The position numbers and the translations under genes were made by a program. Below, in pieces: positions 1 through 8,993 of a stretch of 60,867 nt of DNA (position 1 is the first letter of the stretch; the number at the start of each line of letters is the position of its first letter). Below the pieces are notes generated by a model. That model had not been told where the DNA came from and did no database searches. It was given only the letters and a program-made list of their open reading frames with translations. The stretch lies in assembly GCA_035570275.1 (NCBI GenBank), contig DATMNI010000277.1, forward strand, positions 1-60,867, written 5' to 3'. The stretch comes from DATMNI01 sp035570275. GTDB lineage: Bacteria > Acidobacteriota > Terriglobia > Bryobacterales > Bryobacteraceae.

Positions 1-250
1 TCGGTTCAAACTCGACCGATTTGCCGCCTGTCACCGGAGTCTGCCTTCGCGAACCCCAAGAGCGACGGAAAACTACGAGCAGTCCGGGACAATAAGTACG
101 ATCATCAGCGGATCGTGGCCAGGTCCGGAAGCGTTGGCGAAGCTTGTCTTATAAAACGGAACGACTTACATGGCGATCAACACTTCAATTCCTGCTCATA
201 ACAAGTCCTAGGCCGTTGTAAAATGAGCAATATATGCATTGAGCGTTTGC
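1..250. other. No recognisable gene
   Basis: I see no convincing coding frame or RNA gene here. The stretch ends abruptly at the tRNA-Arg fragment. If that fragment is an integration junction, this DNA would be on the element side of it. Confidence 0.4.
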
Positions 251-295
251 CTACGAACCAGAAGGTCGGCTGTTCGAGTCAGCCCGGGCGCACCA
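251..295 (+). repeat. 3' half of a tRNA-Arg(ACG) gene: attachment-site scar
   Basis: The sequence starts at a seven-base anticodon loop CTACGAA (anticodon ACG, 251-257), then the 3' anticodon stem CCAGA, a variable loop, a T-arm with stem GGCTG/CAGCC around loop TTCGAGT, the acceptor strand CGGGCGC and an encoded CCA (293-295). The 5' half is missing: the bases before the loop (GTTTGC) cannot pair with CCAGA and there is no D-arm. Tyrosine integrases of phages and islands often cross over in the anticodon loop and leave exactly this duplicated 3' half. The integrase pseudogene starts 21 bases further on. Confidence 0.75.
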
Positions 296-316
296 TTAAA
301 ATCAATAACTTAGCAG

Positions 317-1560
317 TTAATTCAGAGTCGATTTGGATGGTTTGGTAGCAACCTTGGTAGCAACCGCGCTGGGGCCTAAAATCTCGTCCATTTTGGTAGC
401 GACCTGCTTCTGAACCTCCGGCAAGACGTGAGCGTAGGTCTGCATTGTAAACGAGACCTGTGTGTGTCCCAGCAGCTCCGTGATGTAGCGGGGGCTGACG
501 CCCTGGGCCAGTAACAGCGTGGCAGCGCTATGCCGGAGGTCGTGGAAGCGGATCGGCGGGAACGGCATCTTCGGCGGTAGAGTGTCCTTCTGCTTTGGCT
601 TCGGTCGGGTGATGGCATAGTATTCGCGGAGCAGATCGCGGGCGTCGAGGGGTGTCCCGATCCGCGTGGTGAACGTAGCCTGTGTCGTGCCATCGCGTGC
701 CGGCCCATTCTCTCTCCAGGTCCTGGTCCCCTTTGTGCCGGGCCAGGGAACTCACGCAGACCGCTGGTAGCTGGATGGTCCGGCGGCTCGATGCTGTTTT
801 GGGCTCGACCCGAACGAGTTTCGTGGCGATTCTCTGCAGTGCGGCGTTCACGGTGAGAACGCCAATCGCCAGATCCACCTCGGACCACTGTAGACCCAGG
901 ATCTCCCCTTGACGAAGCCCCACAGCAACGGCGGTGGTGAACGCTGCTTCGAAGCGCCGTCCTCCCACGGCAGCCAGGAATGCTCGGGCCTGGTCCTGGT
1001 CGAAGACTTGCACAGTCGGACGTGAGACGCGGGGTGGGTCCACTAACGCTGCGACGTTCCGAACGATCTTGCCGTCCCTAACGGCCAACGCACCTCTGAG
1101 CGTCACCAGCAAGTGCTTCACTGTACGCGGGCTGAGGCCGGATTCCAATTTCGCATTGAGGAACTCGCGAATGTGAGCAGGCGTGAGCTTACCAAGTTGG
1201 ACGGTGCCGATTCCCGGCGTGATGTGGTGCTTGACCAAATCGGAATAGGTCCAACGTCTTGGGCCGGACTCGCGCCTTCACTACCTGCTCAAGCCATTGA
1301 GCCAAGAACTGTTCGATAGTCTGCTTGTCGGTAACGACGAGCACGCCGAGTTGCAGGTCCCGGAGACCAAGGGTGAGTTGGTCCTCGACCGCGTGTCGGG
1401 TGTGAGCGGTGAAGATTTTGCGTTTGGGCTTGCCGTTAGCATCCTTGCCGATTGTCATTGCCGCACGCCAGCGCCCATCGGGCAGTTGATAGATGGATCC
1501 CTCGTTATTTCCGCGTTTTCTGCTCAATTTCCTCCCCTTTTCGTACTCGGCTTCCTGCAT
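317..1560 (-). pseudogene. Tyrosine-type site-specific integrase, frameshifted
   Basis: A phage/island integrase split over three frames. The first piece (from 1560) has an arm-type DNA-binding N-terminus and the start of the core-binding domain. The second (to about 676) continues at VKHHITPGIGTVQ and carries the first catalytic arginine in GLRQGEILGL. The third carries the HDLRH box, LGH and the nucleophile tyrosine in TYAHV. All catalytic motifs are recognisable, so the frame is broken by two apparent single-base deletions, near 1238 and near 676, where the normal protein would read LYSDLVKHH and GYVFTTRIGTP. It lies beside the tRNA-Arg scar, its expected target. Either the gene is dead, or both shifts are sequencing errors. 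Confidence 0.85.
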
Positions 1561-1729
1561 ACCTTCTCGCCGACCCCGGCGGGCGCCCCACGGCGGCCAT
1601 CATGGAACTTGAAGAGTGAACCTCCGTTAACTTCGTGTCTTCCTTGGCAACGTGATTTCCTTTCGTTAACCACTTCTGAACCTGAACTTCTGTGGCACCA
1701 AGCTTTGCGGCAATCTCAGCGATTGACAT
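1505..1729 (-). CDS. Small helix-turn-helix ORF upstream of integrase
   Basis: Seventy-four residues opening with MSIAEIAAKLGATEVQVQ, a helix-turn-helix of the resolvase/transposase type, followed by a basic unstructured tail. The frame stays open upstream of this ATG through a basic helix (VAKRRAVDRYREKKVEAARL), so the true start may be a non-ATG codon further up. It overlaps the integrase start by 56 bases, a position where excisionases are common. Being short and overlapping, it may be a relic. I infer DNA binding only. Confidence 0.3.
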   Translation of the reverse strand: MSIAEIAAKLGATEVQVQKWLTKGNHVAKEDTKLTEVHSSSSMMAAVGRPPGSARRYAGSRVRKGEEIEQKTRK

Positions 1730-2181
1730 GCCTCCCGCGAACAGTCTCGCGGCCTCTACCTTTTTCTCCCGATATCTGTCGACGGCACGACGTTTTGCGA
1801 CTCCACCTGCTTCGAGAACAGAAAACCGTGATAATCGATCTGCAACTCCCAGCGTTGGGAGACCGGATTCCAGTGGACCGAGAAATCCGCGAGTCCGTCC
1901 ATCCGATTCGCTTTCCAGAAGCTCAGGGCATACAACATTATTCGCTCGTTAACTTTTAATGCGCCAGAAGATTGAAATCGGGTTGCAAATAGGTCCCCCT
2001 CCCCGCCACTACCCCCAAAACGGTTAAGCACCCCGTCAACTCCGAATAGGCACGCTGCGGCGCGAGATAGTGTACAATAAGCTTTTTGACTCCTATCCAA
2101 GTTGTGTGATTGGGTTGAAGTTGTTTGAGTTGTCTGCCGGCGCCCGATCTCAGTGCACACCTTTGGTAACCAGCTTATCGG

Positions 2182-3027
2182 ATGCCAATCGTTTCCGTAG
2201 TCATACCGTGCTATAACCAGGGAGAATACCTGCGCGAAGCGATAGCTTCGGTTGAACAACAGACCTTCCGCGATTTCGAGATCCTGGTGGTTGACGATGG
2301 TTCCACGCTTCCAGAGAGCGTTCAAACCATCGATTCGCTTCGTTGTTCGCCTGTCGACGTGATTCGAACTGCGAACAAGGGCTTGGCGGCCGCCCGCAAT
2401 ACGGGCATTTCCCGCTCGAGGGGAAAGTACATTCTGCCGCTGGATGCAGACGACAAGATCGGACGGGAATACCTGGAGAAAGCGGTAGCGGTCCTCGATG
2501 CAGAACCTGGCATCGGGATTGTGTATTGCGAGGCGGAGTTTTTCGGGGCGGTCCGGGGCCGATGGGAACTGCCGCCCTACGCCTTCCCGGACATTCTGGT
2601 CTCACCGCGGATATTCGCTTGTGCATTTTTTCGGAGGTCGGCTTGGGAAACCGCAGGCGGCTATAGCAGCGAAATGGAAGCAGGATGGGAGGACTACGAT
2701 TTCTGGCTTTCGCTGATCGAGCGCGGCGCTGGGGTTCATCGCATTCCCGAAGTCCTGTTCTATTATCGCCAGCATCCCGGCAACATGACCACCGGGTTGA
2801 GCCGCGAGCAATACGTCGGTCTCTTCAAGCGCCTTTTCCATAGGCATCGCGACATGTACCTGAATCACATCGATGCACTCTTTTCCGCGATCGTGAGTCA
2901 TTGGGAGATTCCGCCGCATGCCCCGCGAAACCGGCACTTGACCCGCCTTCTAGTTGCCCTATCGGCCCTGCGGGCGAGGCTCGGACTACCTGTCAGATTC
3001 TGGCGATGGCGGCGCAAAACGCGATGA
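2182..3027 (+). CDS. Family 2 glycosyltransferase
   Basis: A 281-residue GT-A fold enzyme that should transfer a sugar from a nucleotide donor to a glycan acceptor at the cytoplasmic face. It opens with VSVVIPCYNQG, then VVDDGST, and a metal-binding region LPLDADDKI near residue 90, all typical of GT2. A WEDYDFW motif near residue 170 corresponds to the ED acid-base region. There is no membrane segment, so it is a soluble enzyme. It is the first gene of the glycan locus after the integrase relic and is the only plus-strand gene before 6435. Donor and acceptor cannot be told from sequence. Confidence 0.9.
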   Translation: MPIVSVVIPCYNQGEYLREAIASVEQQTFRDFEILVVDDGSTLPESVQTIDSLRCSPVDVIRTANKGLAAARNTGISRSRGKYILPLDADDKIGREYLEKAVAVLDAEPGIGIVYCEAEFFGAVRGRWELPPYAFPDILVSPRIFACAFFRRSAWETAGGYSSEMEAGWEDYDFWLSLIERGAGVHRIPEVLFYYRQHPGNMTTGLSREQYVGLFKRLFHRHRDMYLNHIDALFSAIVSHWEIPPHAPRNRHLTRLLVALSALRARLGLPVRFWRWRRKTR

Positions 3028-3082
3028 AGAACTCGTGCTGGACAATCGCGGTGGTGTTACTTGGCTTGTCGCGACGGCTGCC

Positions 3083-4072
3083 CTAATTGGGGTCACGGGT
3101 CTGACGCGTTGGACCTTCCGAAGCAGCCCAGGTTGGATCGGCCGGATCGGCAACGGCAAAGCCGAAGCCGCTCTTTCCGAAGCCATTTCCGTTGTAAACC
3201 ATGTATAGTCTCTCCCGGTGCTGGTAGACGTATGGGTAAGCCACCATCTCGGAATCCCAGCCCACTTCGGAAACGTCGATTCCCGCCGCTTCACTCGTTC
3301 TAGTCCACGCGATACCGTCGCCGGATTCGGCATACCCAATCCGATAGCTATTCGCTTTATTTGTGCGATAGTCACGCGGTCCGCGGAAGGAGAACCACAT
3401 GCGGTAGAGACCTGGACCAGGGACGACGCAAGGCCGGCCGATGCCGCCTTCATCGGGCATCAGGTCGAGCGCCACAAGGCCGGGTCTTCGCCAGTGGACG
3501 CCGTCGGCCGATTCGGAATAACGAATATTGTAGAAAGGCTCCGGCTTGCCGTCGAGGACCTCCCATTTCAGGCCCGCCGCATACCACATTTTCCAGGTCC
3601 GGTTTTCAATCAGAACGCACGGCGATGTGCATAAATGCGGCTCCTCTGCTGCCCGGTCCACAATCGGCCCGGCGAACGCGCGGCAAAAAATCAGGCCACC
3701 ATCAGAGCTGACCGCGAGCCCGATAGAGTAACGGTACGGAATAGTAACCCCTGTGTTGACGCCAATGTAGTAGAGGTATTTCCGGCCGGCATGGTTTACG
3801 ATCCAGGCTGGAATAACGCCGCTGTCGTCGAAGCAGCCCAATTCCCCCAAGCCGAGCACGGGCTTGTCGTGAACATAGAGTACGTTGCGGGGTTCGGCGG
3901 CAGCCACTTCGATGAAGGTAGGCACAGTCCGGTTTCGCGAATCCCGCGTCCCGAAATAGATGCGCAGCCGCTCGTCGCCGATTGCCTCCACTACCGGCAA
4001 CTGGGCGTGGCTAGCCATCCACTCGTACCGGGCGTCCGGCGCAAAGATGAGGCCCTGCTTGATCCAACGCAT
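3083..4072 (-). CDS. Five-bladed beta-propeller glycosidase-like protein
   Basis: A 329-residue protein with repeated blade signatures of the GH32/43/62/68/130-type propeller: SSDGG, SESADGVHW, ESGDGIAW, each followed by a tryptophan-rich strand. It has no signal peptide, so it would act in the cytoplasm, unusual for a secreted polysaccharide hydrolase but common for such proteins inside glycan biosynthesis loci. It is the last gene of a minus-strand run, 9 bases after the NeuD-like acetyltransferase. It may be a glycoside phosphorylase or hydrolase, or a binding protein. I could not identify the catalytic acids with confidence. Confidence 0.7.
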   Translation of the reverse strand: MRWIKQGLIFAPDARYEWMASHAQLPVVEAIGDERLRIYFGTRDSRNRTVPTFIEVAAAEPRNVLYVHDKPVLGLGELGCFDDSGVIPAWIVNHAGRKYLYYIGVNTGVTIPYRYSIGLAVSSDGGLIFCRAFAGPIVDRAAEEPHLCTSPCVLIENRTWKMWYAAGLKWEVLDGKPEPFYNIRYSESADGVHWRRPGLVALDLMPDEGGIGRPCVVPGPGLYRMWFSFRGPRDYRTNKANSYRIGYAESGDGIAWTRTSEAAGIDVSEVGWDSEMVAYPYVYQHRERLYMVYNGNGFGKSGFGFAVADPADPTWAASEGPTRQTRDPN

Positions 4073-4081
4073 GGCTTGCTC

Positions 4082-4732
4082 TCAGGTGTCCTGCCTCGGA
4101 GGCAACAACTGGGCTGGACGGCCGCTGTAAATGCCGCCCGCCTCGGTATCTTTGAGAATCAGGCTGCCAGCGCCGATGATGCACTCCCGGGCGATCCTAA
4201 TGTTATCGCGAATCGTGGCGTTGACGCCCACAAAACAGAATGGCTCGATAACTACGCTTCCGGAGACGACCACGTGAGAAGCCAGGAAACAGTGGTCTCC
4301 GATCGTGGAATGGTGCCCGATGTGGTTGCCGCTCCAGAGAATCACGTTGTTGCCGATCCGGGCATACGGCTGAATCACATTGCTTTCAAAAATGAAGCTG
4401 TTCTCTCCCACGGAGAGACCCGGCCAGGTGACCGCCCGCGAGCAGATATAGGTGATCAACTCATAACCTTTCTCCTTGGCCTGGCGGTACTTCAATTCCC
4501 GATTCCGGTTGCGGTTCCCATAGCCTACCGGCACGAACATTCTGAAATCATCCGGCGGATAGATCTCGTGAACAAGGTCGAAGGCAACTGTGGGCACTCC
4601 CAAATGCTGGTCCGCCTTCAGATACTCGCTGTCCACGGTAAATGCCGCAACGTCGTGCGGCGAATCATGAGTGAGGTAGAAGTGCGCCACCTCCGCCAAC
4701 TGACCAATGCCAAAGACCACTACCTTCGCCAT
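4082..4732 (-). CDS. NeuD/PglD-like sugar O- or N-acetyltransferase
   Basis: Of 216 residues, the first 90 form a small Rossmann-like PglD_N domain (MAKVVVFGIGQLAEVAHFY) that binds the sugar nucleotide. The rest is a left-handed beta-helix of hexapeptide repeats (GENSFIFESNVIQPYARIGN, then IGHHSTIGD with its catalytic-type histidine), which binds acetyl-CoA. Length and layout match sialic-acid O-acetyltransferase NeuD and PglD. The start codon directly abuts the stop of the methyltransferase (TAA then ATG), so the two are translationally coupled. It probably acetylates a monosaccharide or its nucleotide form before polymer assembly. Confidence 0.85.
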   Translation of the reverse strand: MAKVVVFGIGQLAEVAHFYLTHDSPHDVAAFTVDSEYLKADQHLGVPTVAFDLVHEIYPPDDFRMFVPVGYGNRNRNRELKYRQAKEKGYELITYICSRAVTWPGLSVGENSFIFESNVIQPYARIGNNVILWSGNHIGHHSTIGDHCFLASHVVVSGSVVIEPFCFVGVNATIRDNIRIARECIIGAGSLILKDTEAGGIYSGRPAQLLPPRQDT

Positions 4733-5380
4733 TTATTCGCTTCCTTCCCGGTACACATATGTAGTGTATTCGTAGAGTCGGTAATCGTGCCGGATAACGA
4801 AGTGCCTGCTAAGCGCATCCGTCAAGAACGTCGCCAGAACATCAAATGACAGGTGGAACAGATCGGATCTTTCCCAGTCTACCTGCTTGGACATCACGTT
4901 AAAGGCCAGGCCCACGCGGGTCTTGGCGAACACCCTGGTGACCAGCGCCTGAAAGTAAGTAAGCATCTCCGCTTGAGAAAGCGTATCTTTCTCGGTGAAG
5001 ACGCCGTTCATCACGATGTAGTCGAATTGCGGAAGATCCGCATCACCAGCCAAAACGTCGAGGCAGTAATAGGGTATGCCGGGAAACTTTTGCCGACATA
5101 GGGCCACAAACTTTGGGGACAGGTCCAGGCCGCTGTAAGCGATTCGATGGTCCAGCCTGCGCGTGCGGATCTGCTCGTAGAGATGCGCGGCCCCGCAGCC
5201 GAAATCGAGCAGCGAGACCTGCTGTCGCGCGTCCGGAGGGATCACGCCGAGCATCACATCATAACGGCGTTCGGCGTCCCTGGCATTCGGCCAATCCACC
5301 CCCAAATGAGAATCGCCATGGCGTTCGAGGCAGGACTCATAGTGCGCAACGATCTCGAGATACTTGCCAGTGCTATCCAA
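4733..5380 (-). CDS. Class I SAM-dependent methyltransferase (TTG start)
   Basis: Motif I is clear in LLDFGCGAAHLYEQ, followed by GLDLSP (motif II) and DYIVMNG (motif IV), giving a Rossmann methyltransferase of 215 residues. I place the start at a TTG at 5380: an AAGGGGGA Shine-Dalgarno lies five bases upstream and the start overlaps the last codons of the acyltransferase gene by 8 bases. The longer frame reading from 5449 has no ribosome site and lies inside the upstream gene. Within the operon it likely methylates a sugar or lipid-linked intermediate; the substrate is unknown. Confidence 0.8.
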   Translation of the reverse strand: MDSTGKYLEIVAHYESCLERHGDSHLGVDWPNARDAERRYDVMLGVIPPDARQQVSLLDFGCGAAHLYEQIRTRRLDHRIAYSGLDLSPKFVALCRQKFPGIPYYCLDVLAGDADLPQFDYIVMNGVFTEKDTLSQAEMLTYFQALVTRVFAKTRVGLAFNVMSKQVDWERSDLFHLSFDVLATFLTDALSRHFVIRHDYRLYEYTTYVYREGSE

Positions 5381-6281
5381 ATTCCCCCTTTCGATAAGGG
5401 GGAAAATAGTCTTGAGGTGCGGTGGCCTTCTCGCGGAGCATCCGGGCATAGGCGTCGTGGTCCAAGATGCGGCCGCAGAGATATGCCTGCCTTGTTCCGG
5501 TTGACCAGCCGCGTTTGAAGCGGGTTAGCCCAGTATCGGTGTCGGCGGCCCCGGCGGCGGCCCCCAGACTCAGCCAACGAATGTTTCGGCCGGCGAAGAA
5601 CTCGAAGGCCGTCCGGAAGAGGGCGAAGGAGGCACGCACCCGGTAGCCAGCGTCGCTATAGGCGCCCAAATGATAATAGGCGATCCCATTCTGCACCATC
5701 CAGAGAACCATTCCGGCCGACTGGCCTTCCAAAGAGGCGCGAAACATCTCCAACCCGGGAACCTCCAATTGCCGGCGCAGGGCACGCCCGGAGAAGGCGG
5801 GGATTCCACGGATGGAATGGCGGCTGACCAACTGTGAATACAGACTGCTCCACTCGTCGCCAAAGCGTTGGGGAGTTTCGCAATGCGTCACTATGACCAG
5901 GCGCAACGCTTTTCTGACATTTCGCCGATGGTGCTCGGAAAGGAACTGTTCGGGCTTCGCGGCGAGGTCAACCACGAAGTGTTGCTTGAAGGGCAGCATC
6001 ACGTCCGGAAAAGATTCCCGCAGCAAGGCGGGGTCGTAATCGCCGAAAGGATCAGTGACCACGGAAAGGCAGACCAGATCGTTGAGATCCGCCAGGTCGG
6101 ACGGAAGACCCGACCAGTTGGGACAACTGAAAATGGGATAGCATCCCATGCCGTCGCTCGCTGCAGTGCCGGGGATGGCGCGCGTGAGAATCCAACCTCC
6201 GGAAGCTGGCAGAGCACGGGGATTTCCGAATTCAGACAGCGAATCCGCATAGGCTGGGTGCAGGTATCCGGTCGAACCCAT
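5373..6281 (-). CDS. FemAB-like / GNAT-fold acyltransferase (BioF2-like)
   Basis: A soluble protein of 302 residues with the features of Acetyltransf_6/FemAB-like enzymes: a basic helix HHRRNVRKALR after the first subdomain, a GMVLWMVQNGIAYYHLGAYSD core strand pair, and the final FKRGW motif typical of the family. Relatives add aminoacyl or acyl groups to glycans or peptidoglycan precursors. The ATG at 6281 has an AGGGGA ribosome site four bases upstream and is preferred over an upstream TTG. It is the first gene of a four-gene minus-strand operon (acyltransferase, methyltransferase, acetyltransferase, propeller). Substrate unknown. Confidence 0.75.
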   Translation of the reverse strand: MGSTGYLHPAYADSLSEFGNPRALPASGGWILTRAIPGTAASDGMGCYPIFSCPNWSGLPSDLADLNDLVCLSVVTDPFGDYDPALLRESFPDVMLPFKQHFVVDLAAKPEQFLSEHHRRNVRKALRLVIVTHCETPQRFGDEWSSLYSQLVSRHSIRGIPAFSGRALRRQLEVPGLEMFRASLEGQSAGMVLWMVQNGIAYYHLGAYSDAGYRVRASFALFRTAFEFFAGRNIRWLSLGAAAGAADTDTGLTRFKRGWSTGTRQAYLCGRILDHDAYARMLREKATAPQDYFPPYRKGEFG

Positions 6282-6434
6282 GATTCCCCTCAACGGCGTA
6301 ATTCCCGCGCCATGGCTTCATTATAGGTGAGTTCCTGAATCATGGGTGGTTGATCCCTAGCCGTGCCATGCCTACCACTTAAATCGAATGCTACCATAGT
6401 GAGTCGTCTGCCTTTCCACCCAGACGCTATTCGG

Positions 6435-7235
6435 ATGCCACGTCAGAGTCCTGTCCCGTTAGTGAGCGTGCTCATGGTTACGTACAACCATGAGAAGTTT
6501 ATCAACTCGGCAATCGAAAGCGTGATCTCCCAACGGGTCGGCTTTCGTTATGAACTCGTAATCGGCGAGGACTGTTCCACGGACCGGACACGCGAGATCG
6601 TGAAGTCGTACGAGGCCAGGAACCAGCACCTGATTCGCACCCAGCTACACTCCCAAAACCAGGGAGCCCAGGAATGCTTCCTGCAGGCACTTTGGGCCTG
6701 TCGGGGCCGCTACGTAGCGATCTTGGAAGGCGACGACTACTGGACGTCTCCGCACAAGCTGCAAACTCAGGTCGACATCCTCGAACGCCACCCTGAATTC
6801 AGTATCTGCTGCCATCGGGCGAAAGTGATTTACGAGAACGGCAACCAGGAACCCTGGGAATATCCGATGTTGGACCGAACGGTCCTGACGCTTGAAGACC
6901 TGCTTCGCGAAAACTTCATACCGACATGCTCGACCATGTTCCGGCTTGGCCTGCTAATCGACATCCCGGAATGGTACCGAAAGGTCATTGTCGCAGATTG
7001 GGCGCTTCACCTGCTTCTGGCGCAGTACGGCGATATCGCCTTAATCCCCGAGACCATGTCCGTCTATCGCGTTCATGGAGGAGGATCGTGGTCGAAGCTT
7101 GATGCTTCTACCATGGCCAGGCATAGGCTCGGTCTGTTTAGACAATTGGAGGGTTATCTTCCGGCCCAGTATACGGGCTTGATTCGAGAACTGTGCGCGC
7201 GGTACGGCAAGGAGTCGGAAGGCCGCCTCGTGTAA
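6435..7235 (+). CDS. Family 2 glycosyltransferase
   Basis: A GT-A glycosyltransferase of 266 residues with VSVLMVTYNHEKF at the N-terminus, a donor-binding IGEDCSTDRT segment, and the metal-binding LEGDDYW motif, which is typical of the WcaA-like GT2 subgroup. No membrane helix is visible. I use the ATG at 6435 because the GT-A core begins directly after it; a GTG at 6363 in the same frame would add 24 residues of unlikely sequence. It is transcribed divergently from the FemAB operon across about 150 bases and converges on the aminotransferase. Confidence 0.87.
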   Translation: MPRQSPVPLVSVLMVTYNHEKFINSAIESVISQRVGFRYELVIGEDCSTDRTREIVKSYEARNQHLIRTQLHSQNQGAQECFLQALWACRGRYVAILEGDDYWTSPHKLQTQVDILERHPEFSICCHRAKVIYENGNQEPWEYPMLDRTVLTLEDLLRENFIPTCSTMFRLGLLIDIPEWYRKVIVADWALHLLLAQYGDIALIPETMSVYRVHGGGSWSKLDASTMARHRLGLFRQLEGYLPAQYTGLIRELCARYGKESEGRLV

Positions 7236-7244
7236 CGCAAGAGT

Positions 7245-8453
7245 TCAAACGCTGCGGCGCGTGATGGCCAGACCATTTTCCACGGCAATCCGGATGATCT
7301 GGCAAATCGTCCCGACGTCGGCCTCGTCAACAGCCGTTCCTGTTGGCAGCACCAGAACGCGGTCGCAAAGCGCCTCGGTTTCCGGTAGCAGCAGGCCGGC
7401 GTGAGGAAAGTAAGAACGGTATGGCTCCAGCCGGTGGCATCCGGGATGGAAATACCGGCGCGCCAGTACGTTTTCCGCGTGAAGCAGTCGAATCATCAGA
7501 TCGCGGTTGAGGCCGGCCTTGCTTTCATCGATTTCGATAACTACGTGCTGGTAGTTACGACATTCGCGGTCATCGATCGCAAACAGTGCCAGCCCCGGAA
7601 TGCCGTGCAGATGCCGCCGATAGTGTTTGTAGTTGATCCGGTTGACATTGATGAACTCGTCCAACGCCTCCAGACCCGTCAGGCCCATCGCTGCCGAGAT
7701 CTCGCTCATTTTGCCGTTGGTGCCGAGGTATACCACGCGGTCGTACCCCGAAAATCCGAAGTTCTTCATCAGTTGAATGCGCTCAGCCAAGGCATCGTCG
7801 TTGGTGGCGATAGCGCCGCCCTCAAAGGTGTTGAAGTACTTCGTGGCGTGAAAGCTGAAGACTTCGACAGCGCCGAAGTTACCGATCATTCGGCCTTCAT
7901 GCGAGCAGCCAAAGGCGTGAGACGCGTCGAACATCAGTTTCAGTCCGCGGCGGCGCGCTATATCGGTAAGCGGGCCGACGCAGCATGGCTCTCCCCAAAG
8001 GTGGACACCAATGATCCCGGTGGTCCGGGGAGTGATCATGCACTCGATCTGGTTTGGATCCAGGGCGTGCGTCCGTGGATCGATATCGCCAAAAACCGGT
8101 GTGATCTGCTGCCACTGCAGGGCGTGGGCAGTAGCCACAAACGTGAAAGAAGGGACGATGACTTCACCGCTCAAACCCACGGCCCGGATCGCAATTTCCA
8201 GGGCGACTGTCCCATTACAGATCGCGATACAATGACGCACTCCGAGTTTTTCGGCGAGGCGAATCTGAAACTCCTCCACGTACGGACCGTGATTCGACAG
8301 CCACCGCCGGTCAAGGGCATCGTTGATGCGGGCCATGAGGCGCGCTCGATCGCCGATGTTCGGCCGGCCGACATGGACCGGTTCGACAAAAGCCGGCGAC
8401 CCGCCAAACAGGGCAAGGTCAGTGATCCCGGACTTCGGGCTGAACGGAGGCAA
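7245..8453 (-). CDS. DegT/DnrJ/EryC1/StrS sugar aminotransferase
   Basis: A PLP-dependent aminotransferase of 402 residues that converts a keto group of a nucleotide-linked deoxysugar to an amine. The PLP lysine is K205 in SFHATKYFNTFEGG, and FDASHAFG (about 175-182) supplies the cofactor-binding aspartate. CNGTVALEIAIRAVG near residue 80 is the phosphate-binding stretch. It follows the N-acetyltransferase gene by 57 bases in the same direction, so the pair probably makes an N-acetylated amino sugar, as in FdtB/FdtC, QdtB/QdtC or WlbC/WlbB. The matching ketoisomerase or dehydratase is not in this window. Confidence 0.9.
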   Translation of the reverse strand: MPPFSPKSGITDLALFGGSPAFVEPVHVGRPNIGDRARLMARINDALDRRWLSNHGPYVEEFQIRLAEKLGVRHCIAICNGTVALEIAIRAVGLSGEVIVPSFTFVATAHALQWQQITPVFGDIDPRTHALDPNQIECMITPRTTGIIGVHLWGEPCCVGPLTDIARRRGLKLMFDASHAFGCSHEGRMIGNFGAVEVFSFHATKYFNTFEGGAIATNDDALAERIQLMKNFGFSGYDRVVYLGTNGKMSEISAAMGLTGLEALDEFINVNRINYKHYRRHLHGIPGLALFAIDDRECRNYQHVVIEIDESKAGLNRDLMIRLLHAENVLARRYFHPGCHRLEPYRSYFPHAGLLLPETEALCDRVLVLPTGTAVDEADVGTICQIIRIAVENGLAITRRSV

Positions 8454-8510
8454 CAGGCTCAGGGTAGCGAACTCACGCCGTCCACCGCAATACCCGCAGG
8501 GGCCTCGGGG

Positions 8511-8993
8511 CTAACGGGCAGCGCGCGTCCGGGAGTCACCCACGATGCGTGCCGGGACGCCGGCCACAATGGCGTGATCGGGAACGTCGCGGGTAACCAC
8601 TGCTCCCGCCCCCACCAAGGCATTTTCGCCGATAGTGACCCCTCCCAGAATCGTCGCGTTACTGCCGATCGAGGCGCCCTGTTTCACGCGGGTGGGGATC
8701 AATGTCCAATCGTCGGCGGTTTGCCGCGATCCATCGGCGTTGGTGGCTCTGGGATAGGTATCGTTGATGAACATCACGCCATGTCCCACAAACACGCGGT
8801 CTTCAATCGTAACCCCGGTACAGATGAAGGTGTGGCTCGAGATCTTGCAATCCGCGCCGATGGAGGCGTCACGCTGCACTTCCACGAAGGTGCCAACTTT
8901 GGTGCGGCTGCCAATGGAGCATCCGTAAAGGTTAACCAGATCGGGCTGGTGAATGATGGCGCCAGGCCCGAGTGAAACGTCAGGTGCAATCAT
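8511..8993 (-). CDS. Hexapeptide-repeat sugar N-acetyltransferase (WlbB/FdtC-like)
   Basis: A compact 160-residue left-handed beta-helix protein with the sequence landmarks of WlbB/WbpD/FdtC enzymes: GSRTKVGTFVEVQRDASIG, then VFVGHGVMFINDTYPRA, then VKQGASIGSNATILGGVTIG. The conserved asparagine and histidine around the loop (GHGVMFIND) are where these enzymes bind substrate. It would transfer acetyl from acetyl-CoA to the amine made by the neighbouring DegT enzyme. The ATG overlaps a preceding TGA as ATGA. That preceding stop belongs to the 29-codon mini-ORF made by the tandem duplication. Confidence 0.87.
   Translation of the reverse strand: MIAPDVSLGPGAIIHQPDLVNLYGCSIGSRTKVGTFVEVQRDASIGADCKISSHTFICTGVTIEDRVFVGHGVMFINDTYPRATNADGSRQTADDWTLIPTRVKQGASIGSNATILGGVTIGENALVGAGAVVTRDVPDHAIVAGVPARIVGDSRTRAAR

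Noticed and set aside
376..888. 170-codon minus-strand frame inside the integrase region
   Set aside because: Arginine-rich, low-complexity translation; the integrase motifs lie in the other minus frames.
1756..1938. Possible 60-aa protein starting MLYALSFWKANRMDG
   Set aside because: Some plausible amino-acid pattern, but no ribosome site, no family recognised, and it overlaps the helix-turn-helix frame. The longer version runs into the glycosyltransferase start.
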